64,000 nucleotides of DNA. Source: Macrocystis pyrifera (lineage: Eukaryota; Sar; Phaeophyceae; Laminariales; Laminariaceae). Position numbers and translations under genes: made by a program. The stretch covers positions 11,430,087-11,494,086 of the forward strand of contig JASSKH010000024.1 of the NCBI GenBank assembly GCA_031763025.1, written 5' to 3'. Within the stretch, counting starts at the first letter, position 1, and each line of letters opens with the position of its first letter. Positions 56,401 through 64,000 of this stretch are shown piece by piece. The notes under the pieces are model-generated. The model searched no databases. It was not told where the DNA came from and worked only from the letters and a program-made list of their open reading frames with translations.

Positions 56401-59400
56401 TTTTCTTGCGCCTTGCTTCCTTTCTTCCTTTTGTTCGTTTTTTTCCTGCGGCAAGCGGCAACTTTCAACATCATACACCGTGTTTTATTTCCCAAAGTCA
56501 GCCAGGTAGCTTAACCGCTACGAGCGCAAGCCTGTGCTATACCACCTGCCATGGGTGTATCAACACTACAGCAGAACAGTAACCAACAACATCCAAACAT
56601 ACATATCGTATCCAAATATAGTGCATGGCTCTTCAGTTGTGAGGATCCCAGTGAGTGACGATGTTCTGTGCAAAAAAGTGCATTCCCTGCTTTTGCACGA
56701 CGATTGGATAATCCACGCCCTACTATGGTTGAGGCAGTCATCGTCGCCCAACAAGCATGAAAACGATAGCAGACTGCCTTGACCCTTTCAGAACTGCAGT
56801 CTCGTTTTGGCGACAAAGAGCTCAACTTGTTCAAGTAGTTTGTCCCCAAAACGGGACAGCGTTACTAACCAGTCCTCAAAGGGTTAATTAACTCCTGTAG
56901 TACCGGACTCCCGTTTCGGGGACAAATTACGTGAGGTTAGAATCAAATATTTGGTTTTTCGACAGTGCAGTTTTAAGAGAGTCAACTGTACGTAAGTTGG
57001 CTGCACGCCCAAGACCGCTGTAACTCTAAGCCTGCTGTGTTTCATTCGCTCCTGTCGACGTTTCCCCCACAAGGTTCTTCTCGCAAAAGACGCTGTGTTC
57101 ATATCGGGGCATAAATTCGTCGGTGGGCCTGGCACCCCCGGCTTGCTAGTGTGCAAGCGGCGCCTCTTTCAAGACAACAAGGCGCCAGTCGTCCCGGGTG
57201 GAGGCACTGTTTTGTTCGTCACAGCCACCGACCACGAATATCTCAGGTACTATGATTGAAAGCTGAATGGACAGAAACTGTCAAATTGATCTGACGACTG
57301 CGCGTCAAACTCACCTACCGCGACTATCTCAGGTGGTGCAATTGAAAGCGGAGCACTGGCGGTGTGGTGGAACCTTTCGGTTGAACAACCCCCGTCTTAA
57401 GCTACTCGAACAATATTGCCACACTGGCTCCAAATAGATAGTTCATGTACCCAAAAACGAGGGTACAGTTCTAAATAAGTTTGCGTAAACATGCATCATT
57501 CATGAGGCACGTTCGTACCGGTATTTGGATGGCAAGGTCTGCCCTAAATATAGAACGCGACGTTAATTACTCTTCCCATCAAACTATAACTGGTATGTGT
57601 GTAGACCCAACGATTGAAACACCGTCACTCTAGCATTGGTCGCTTCGACGCTGCGTTTTATTGCACGTATGGCCGTTCCCAGGGTGGTGGAAGAGCGCGA
57701 AGAGGGTGGAACCCCCGATATTTTAGGGTCTATCCGGCTGGGCCTCGTCTTCAGCATGAAGGGCAAGCTTGGGAGCGTAGAGGTACTACTGTACTGCGAG
57801 GGCCATCGTTCTCGAAACGTTCTGTTTCCTGATTTTCCTCTACACTGCTTCAAGCAAGTCGTGAAATGGAGGGAATTATCTAAGTCAGGCAACGTAACAG
57901 AGAGCAACAATATAGGACCACTTGTCGTTATTCTCTCAGCAAAGCCACAAACAGGGGGAAAAAATCGAAAACTCGGGAAATTTAGGACATAATCTTACTC
58001 GATAGAAAGGGCCCAAACAGACAGTCCACTGGCGTTGTCCAAGCCCTTCCAGCCAGCGCTGGTCACCACCCTGTTTGTGTTTGGCGAAGGAGGCATTAGC
58101 TTGCATCATGAGCCGTGTGACATATCCCATACTTCCCGACATGTCGTTTTCTCTATTGCCTGATCGTTAATTCGTTCAGAGCCGAGAGGAGGAACTGGCT
58201 GAGCTTGGTCTGTCCACTCTGAGGTCGAACCCTCGCGTCGTCTTGCTTGGCGACACCGGCCGCAAGCGCCTGCCAATTTTCTCCTTTCTCATCCGGCACG
58301 GAAACTGGTGAGCCTGTTAGTACCTTCACAACTGAAGATGATGTCGCTTCGATCACAAGCTTACGGTCCAGACATCTTGTCTGTCGGACTCAATTGAAAA
58401 CGGACGACTGCCCTAGTACTAGGGGTGTCAGTTATTAATAGCTTTCGGCTCCGCTTGTTCGGATTTGCCTTCGTTCTACTTTTCCTAATGTTTTGGGTGT
58501 ACGCACCATGCGTGTTGATGTATACGAGACGGTGTACCACAGCCCGTAACGACCTACCCTTGCGTACTGGTACTGCAGTGCACGTAGTTTATTCTTGTTT
58601 CTTCTTCCAAGGAGGAAGTTTTTTACTTTTTAGCCTGTTTCTGGGACCACAGGCAACTACAGATATCAGGGGAAATATCTCATTGGTAAGCATCATCATG
58701 ACCACCATCGTCATTGCTACTAATATCAGGCCTGTTGAACGAGGCCTTCTGACACATCGATACGTGCTTCCTTCCATGGCGCCCATATTTGCCCTGTGTA
58801 TATTGCAGCTATCTCCACCACAACTTCGTGTGCACGCTTCTGAATGACATCTTCGGAGTGCAAGCCAGAGCCGGGTGCCAATGTGCAGGCCCGCATGGCA
58901 TGCGAATCCTCGGGGTAAACGAGAGGTCTAACCCCACGATCAAGAGGCTGCTGCAATCTGAAGTTAGCATCGTGAAGCCTGGCTTTTGCCGTCTGAGCTT
59001 GACGTTCTTTATGTCCGACGCTGAGGCAAGCTGTGACGTTGCTGTCGAAAATCACTGATTACTGCGCGCTTGAAAGTTGGTGGCGTATTGACATACCTAC
59101 ACCAGCCAAGAACCTACAGTAGGACTCCTTTTTCGATTATTACCCGGACCACTCCCACGCTATGCCAGCTTTCCGTTGCCATGTAGGTCCCTTAAGAGGA
59201 ATAGGTAGCAAGCACGCGAAACGCAATGCTCGTGTCTTCGGGTGAGTGAAAAACTAAGACAAACCACTGGGCGGTATCTCAGATCGATGGCTTGTCAGCC
59301 TCAGTGCACACCTCGAGAAGAGGTGCCGGACGCATGTTGACCACTCCTTTTGCAGCACTCTCATCACAGAAGACGTATTAGCATCGTTCACACGTTTAAC

Positions 59401-62400
59401 TTCAGCTCGCATTGTTTGAATTGTTGTATGTGTGTGAACACGCAACATGTATTTATGCCTCGTAGACGTATGTTGCAAGAATGACTAGCGAGTGTCCGCC
59501 GTCTCAAATAGGCCGAACTGCTTCCTGAGCAAGGCTACGGTAGGGCGGGTGTGCATTGTTTTCACGAACAGGAGGGAAAAGTTGCCGCAAATGCAGACTA
59601 TCCGAGATTGTATCTTGAGAACTAGTTTTAGGAAAGGTGTTGATAGAACAGGCGTAACGATATTAAACCTATCCTTTCGGAGAGCATTAACCCCGTTGGA
59701 GGTTCAGCTTGAGCAGTACAATCACGAAGTGTGATGACTACAGTGTCGACCATACGAAGCGTTGAAGCAATTAGGGCCGCTGGTGTCGAGCATCACAGAG
59801 TACATGGAACACCCGAATTTCAACGCACCCAGCTGGAATTATTGTTGCTGCCCTCGCCCGCGTGAAACATTTGTAAGTTTCCCGTACGCACGATGCTACT
59901 TGCACTGGCGCTGACACGATCAAGGGCAGTTATTTTTTATCTTACGCTGCTTGTCTCTGTTTTCGTTGTCGCTATACTTGAAGCATCCGGGTTCCGAAGC
60001 ACATAGGCTTCGAGAAGCCGAATAAATATTCTCACCGTCGTCACCTCATGCGTACTTTGTGCAGGTGATGTATATTCTCACAGCTGTGCTTTTCGTGGCG
60101 GACCACGGCGCTGCGTTTCTTCCTCTATACCGACCTGACATCGTATCAGGAGAATGGACGCACCTGATTGAAAGCACCTCAGTTCATGCGCTTCCAGGGT
60201 AGGACATTTGCTCCGCACCGCACGTCTAATCTAGAGAGTTCGCGGGCACCCCCTTTCCACGCCCACAGCAGCACAAAACTATGCGGCATAACAGGTAGAT
60301 TTAGTGTGATAGGTTTATTTTCGAATTGTGTTGGGTCCTTGATTTCCTGATTTTAGTGGTTTTTGCTGACTTTCCTTTTTTTGTTCCTGTTTTTGTTTCC
60401 CCCATATTTTTCCTGTTTTTTTCTGACAAAACATGCTGCTGTAGACTAAAACCAGTCAATCGTTATTCTCCTGCAGAGGTTTACACGAAGGTACTCAGTA
60501 GAGCACGCATTTCGTCGGTTCGCTTTCGAATGCGTGTGCCTACTGATACCCCTTTGCTCTATATGTGTGTGATGTGACCCCGATTGTGCCATACGCAGAA
60601 AGAGACTGGGTGAATTTGACTGCGGTTTCAACACGCATGGGTGCGATTCACTGAAGGAGGAAGAAGGGCGACTGATCGCGTCCCAGGTTCCCCCCCTGCA
60701 CCGAGACGAGCTAGCAGAAGGTGTTGTTACCGGCAGTGAGTCAACACTATTCGACAAACTAATGAACGATGCGTCGAGGCTCGCGTGCGCCGTGGCTTCG
60801 CCACCGCTAGCGACAACGAACCGCATGAAGAACACCTCACCGGCCAACAAAGGGGCACTGTGCAACCCCAGGAAACAACTTGGTTGGTGGGTGGCGTCTG
60901 CAGCTCTAGAGTCTTTCTCGAATCAACCTTTGAGTAGCAGTTCTTGAACAAACGAAGACCGTGCATCGCTACTGTATTAATATCAACTCAGTTCAAGTTC
61001 AAGGGCGCGGGGGGGGTGTACTCGATAGGAGAGATGTACTCGATCTCATGCATGGCCGTAGTCGTATGACCATAGACCCTCGCATCCCTACAATGCCGGG
61101 ACGGAGCATGTCGGGTTTTCACCGACCAGGCAGACATTGTTTGCACCAAGCACGAAGCGCCGTGAGGTGTCCGGCGAGTCGCATGAAGGGTGAGCTGCAT
61201 CCTGCCAAGAACCGCTTGTGAGGCAGACTTGAATATGGATGACAGCTTCAATGAGTTAGTTTAATTTCCGGTGTAGCCACTTCCAGAGACAGCAATGGGA
61301 GTACTATGTAACTGCCTCTTGGGTGGCTTACCTTGAACACTACGTGATACGATCAATTCCCTTGTACAGAGTAAAGGTTCTTTACCTCGCACAAATGATC
61401 TAACTCGACGACCAGCTGTGGGCGACCGCCAAAAAAAAAAAAAAAAAAAATAAAAAAAAACGGTACAATGGTTGTCTAGCTCACGTAGTGAGCGGCATGT
61501 TTTACAGTGTCGTTGCCAACCGACACCAACCCAACCTACATATAATAGGGGGCGGGGACAGATCTATTTGGGTTTGCCAGAATTGTTCGTACAACAATAT
61601 TTCTTGAACTTGCGTTTAGAGTCACACGATGCAGAGGCAGATAAAAAAAGGAACACACCTGGGAGGGGTCGCTTGTAGGAGGGAGCTCGCGCTTTTAAGA
61701 CCGCCAGAAGGTCACTCGGACGATAGGTGGCCGCTCGCGTTTACCGTTCCTCGAAATAACCTAGTATCGATAATTATTCAGGCAGTAGTATCGTAGATAG
61801 GCCCTATACACACATGATCAGGGGGTGGTATGAAGAAAGAAGCAACATTCCCCTGGTACGAAGATGAAGTATATAACAACATCAGTTTCGGGGTGGTTCG
61901 GAGAACGAGGCAAAGTTTTTTTCCGGTACGAAGATCATTTATATGGCAACATCAGTTTCGACTGTGCCCGTCGGAACAACTCCCATCGTCGTTGGGTTTT
62001 CTTAAGAGACTTGACTGTCGAGTACAGGTTGGCTGGAGGTTAGGGATACAAGCGCGCCCGTCTCACCCGTATTGGACACGAGTGTCAATAATATTAAACT
62101 ATACTGTCAAGCATGACATAAATCCAGTATCCTCCACGAGGTTATACACTCCGTCGCACGCTTTGATCGAAGTATTCGAAATACCATTACAGTAGTATCA
62201 CGAGCAAGCTTGTAACTGCTGTATATCGATTTCGACCGTTTTTTTTTTCGACCGCACAGCTGAGGTATATATTTTTGCTTTTTCTAGACTTGTAGCTGCA
62301 TCGACTGTTTTATCAAATACCGGGTACCAGCGTACCAGGGTTGTAATCTATAATTTGTGGCCACGAGGTAAAAAATGTGTGTCCGGGTTGAACCAGTCTG

Positions 62401-62912
62401 GTGTTGTGTGAAATGGTTCAGGGATGCTACACTTGCCATTAGTTAACTGCAAGGTCGTCGACTCTAATTTCTAGAGCAGGGTACTGTGAATTGCACTAAA
62501 TAGCACTACTTAAATGTTAGCCTCAGCGAAGCCAATTCGTATGAGTTCTGTCCAGCATTGCTTCGAAAAATGCTCAAATTGATGAGTATATATTCCAAAC
62601 ATTAACTGAAATACTGCGTGTAAGTACCCGGTACAGGCTGTTATATATTCAAAACAGTGCTACCGAACGCAGCCCACGCCCTCACTGACTTTGTTTTTCA
62701 GGCTTTCCAAGGTCAACATCACAACTGATGATACCGACACAGCTAGGCAAACGCTGGGCGAAGTGGGCGAGGCCATACGGTGGTTTTCGTTGCCATTTCA
62801 GGCCTCTCCTCATCTGCCCTCTAAGCTGGGCTGGTCACACCCCTCCACCACGATCCTTACGCCCAAGGTGTACCCCTGGCGGCAACGAACGCCGAAGATG
62901 GATAGCGAGTAG
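53436..62912 (+). CDS. PLP-dependent class V aminotransferase (cysteine desulfurase fold), 12 exons
   Basis: Exons: 53436-53559, 54022-54194, 54468-54592, 54995-55158, 55578-55741, 57074-57246, 57683-57782, 58180-58307, 58809-59025, 60065-60198, 60599-60886, 62702-62912. All eleven junction phases agree, giving 2001 nt (666 residues) with no stop. Motifs in order: PFGRKPLVYADWTASG, WYGNTHTTSSATGA, LFVGSGTTAAITKL (cofactor phosphate loop), FVGPFEHHSNILPWRE (His151/152), KIGSFAAASNLTG, FWDYATAAPYV (Asp228, pyridine nitrogen), FISGHKFVGGPGTPG (Lys264, Schiff base), EEREEGGTPDILGSIR, YLHHNFVCTLLNDIFGV, AGCQCAGPHG (Cys409) and VADHGAAFLPLYRPD. This matches the class V family annotated as cysteine desulfurase or isopenicillin-N-epimerase-like; the substrate is unknown. 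The start is the first ATG in frame. Exons 1-10 are secure. Exons 11 and 12 rest on phase and composition (FDCGFNTHGCDSLKEEEGRL; TLGEVGEAIRWFSLPFQ). Introns 4 and 9 appear to have GC donors. Confidence 0.87.
55159..55577 (+). other. GC-AG intron (intron 4 of the aminotransferase gene)
   Basis: Donor ATAG|GCAAGG, acceptor GTGTAG|GTTC. Only this junction gives K-I-G-S-F-A-A-A-S-N, the conserved family string. The nearest GT downstream is in the wrong phase. Confidence 0.75.
59026..60064 (+). other. probable GC-AG intron (intron 9 of the aminotransferase gene)
   Basis: Donor GAG|GCAAGC, acceptor TGCAG|GTGATG. It yields FFMSDAEVMYILTAVLFVADHG, with the length expected in the family. A weaker GT donor twelve bases on (GAC|GTTGCT) is in phase but would add four residues. 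Confidence 0.6.
61019..61398 (-). repeat. dispersed 275-370 bp repeat, copy C (inverted), inside the last aminotransferase intron
   Basis: Reverse complement of 2600-3246-type sequence, including CCGGGACGGAGCATGTCGGG, GCATGAAGGGTGAGCTGCATCC and the outer part TACGTGATACGATCAATTCC. It lies between the proposed exons 11 and 12. Confidence 0.85.
61431..61460 (+). repeat. poly-A tract
   Basis: About 28 A with a single T, 30 bp beyond the end of dispersed repeat copy C. It could be a retroposon tail or simple slippage. Confidence 0.8.
61845..61960 (+). repeat. tandem pair, about 80 bp apart
   Basis: TTCCC/TTTCCGGTACGAAGAT followed by ATATAACAACATCAGTTTCG / ATATGGCAACATCAGTTTCG, two units. The surrounding + frame (61830-62195) has no recognised domain; it lies in the proposed last intron. 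Confidence 0.7.
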
Positions 62913-63925
62913 TACCAGGTGGGCACATGAAAGACAGCGTATTGGGCGTTGGTTTTGGGTCGAAGATCTGACTGAGCGTTCAAAGCCACCCTGGTCCTGG
63001 CACGACGCATGGTACAGTAGGGGTGCACCTGCGGACCATAACTGTTGTTCTCATGCTCTTCGGTTGAGGAGTCTACCCCTATGCCTCATCGCCTGATTGC
63101 CTCACTTTAAACTGGACTGTGGACTCATCTCGCGGTAGGAGTTGCACATTTGTGCTCAATATACTCTGACGCGTTAAAGGTCCTCAAGTGAGCGAATACC
63201 GGCCCGTATTATATGTTTCCTGGCATATTTGTGTTAGGGCTGGCCCAACAGCAATCTTGGTCGGGTTGCACGAACAAAGTTCTTCCAAGTCGATATATTG
63301 AGCTTCGCATGTAAAGAGGTCATAAAACGAAGCATCACCCCTACCATAGCGTTGTTTTATGGTAAACGAAGGTACGCGTAGCCCAATGACGAACCATGCC
63401 TGAAAAACACGATTAACACGAGATTTACTATTATCGATAGTATCATAATAAAGTATGATAGCATTCCAACGATATTGGGTAGTTTCTGACTTGAACAGCC
63501 CCGCCGTTTATGAATAGCGCTGGCCGAAACTGTCTACCCCTACCGTATAGTTTCAATCGTTTCAGATTTTCGAGTGGACATGCGCCAACTAGTGAAGTTC
63601 TTGGCGTTTGTTCCGTTGTAGCGACAACATGAGGGGCCCTACGATTTTATCATGTTCGCGACGGACTCTTGATCATTTCGTTGGTCGCTTTGAAGCCGTC
63701 CATGCGTGAATGGTTGATACGATGGCTGGGTTGACGCCTACTTATTCTCGACAAAACACCGCTCGCCCTTGACAAGCACCTATAACAGCAATTTCATTGG
63801 GAAAGTCTCGGTGTAACTGCACTTACAGCAAAAAACTCATAGTGAGGTTATTTTTGCTTTTCGGTGAAAAATTCTCTTCAGTATCGCATATTTCGGAGTT
63901 TCGCGAAACATCTTGGGTCAAGCTT
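62913..63925. other. 3' flank of the aminotransferase gene, no further gene supported
   Basis: Includes one TACAGTA word at about 63014 and AT-rich stretches. No AATAAA-type signal stood out and no coherent exon was found. Confidence 0.35.
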
Positions 63926-63951
63926 TGGGTTAGGGTTAGGGTTAGGGTTAC
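63926..63951 (+). repeat. interstitial telomere-like repeat (TTAGGG)4
   Basis: Four consecutive GGGTTA units followed by unique sequence. Shorter two-unit versions lie at about 8183, 33826 and 39154. It supports a TTAGGG-type telomere in this organism but is not a chromosome end here. Confidence 0.85.
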
Positions 63952-64000
63952 CTGCGATTCTGGGTAGCAACAGCAATCGGCGTACGAGAGACGTCACTGC

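Noticed and set aside
63926..63951. Chromosome end
   Set aside because: There are only four TTAGGG units, with unique sequence on both sides.

Overview
This window looks like a repeat-dense stretch of nuclear DNA from a stramenopile, most likely a brown alga. The evidence is: short exons separated by introns of 0.3 to 1.3 kb or more with GTRAGT donors; two decayed LINEs whose reverse transcriptase sequence resembles LINEs I recall from brown algae; long GCT/CAG runs; and TTAGGG-type telomere-like repeats. The taxon is an inference. No rRNA, tRNA, CRISPR array, operon or prokaryotic signal was seen. Most open frames here are chance frames in repeats.

Three spliced genes can be supported. (1) On the + strand, 53436-62912 holds a 12-exon gene for a PLP-dependent class V aminotransferase (cysteine-desulfurase fold). 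All eleven junctions keep frame, and two introns appear to use GC-AG sites. (2) On the - strand, a two-exon PQ-loop (SemiSWEET-like) membrane protein has exon 1 at 12703-12876 and exon 2 at 6100-6345. Its roughly 6.4-kb intron contains a large CCATGG-rich 12-bp minisatellite. (3) On the + strand, about 28107-30540 holds exons of a PARP-type-like zinc-finger protein with two apparent frameshifts, so it is probably a pseudogene. An exon end at the left edge (1-67) and one minus-strand ORF near 45.4 kb are weaker candidates.

Layout. 0-6 kb: edge exon, tandem repeats, two MITEs and a duplicated 275-bp repeat. 6-13 kb: PQ-loop gene with the CCATGG array in its intron. 13.6-16 kb: second CCATGG block and GC-rich low-complexity DNA. 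17.1-18.5 kb: 214-bp tandem array. 19.5-20.9 kb: ACTTCC/GGAAGT array. 21.9-25 kb: tandem repeats, including an array between direct repeats. 26.5-27.7 kb: first copy of a segmental duplication. 28-30.5 kb: zinc-finger gene. 30.9-31.3 kb: foldback element. 31.5-34.2 kb: MITE cluster. 35.2-37.6 kb: third CCATGG block and LINE-1. 37.8-40.8 kb: 43-bp satellite. 42-44.9 kb: tandem repeats and second copy of the duplication. 45.6-49.9 kb: LINE-2 between inverted repeats. 50-53.4 kb: two MITEs. 53.4-62.9 kb: aminotransferase gene. The right end has a short interstitial telomeric repeat.

The most interesting signal is a set of over-represented short words of the form TA-palindrome-TA (CTATTAATAG, TACAGTA/TACTGTA, TACCTGGTA/TACCAGGTA). 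CTATTAATAG is exactly what would remain if the eight roughly 110-bp MITEs here (ends CTATTAC...GTAATAG) excised and left TA-TT-AA-TA. For two of the words the window also holds near-identical sites lacking the extra bases. I read these words as excision scars of Tc1/mariner-like TA-target DNA transposons.
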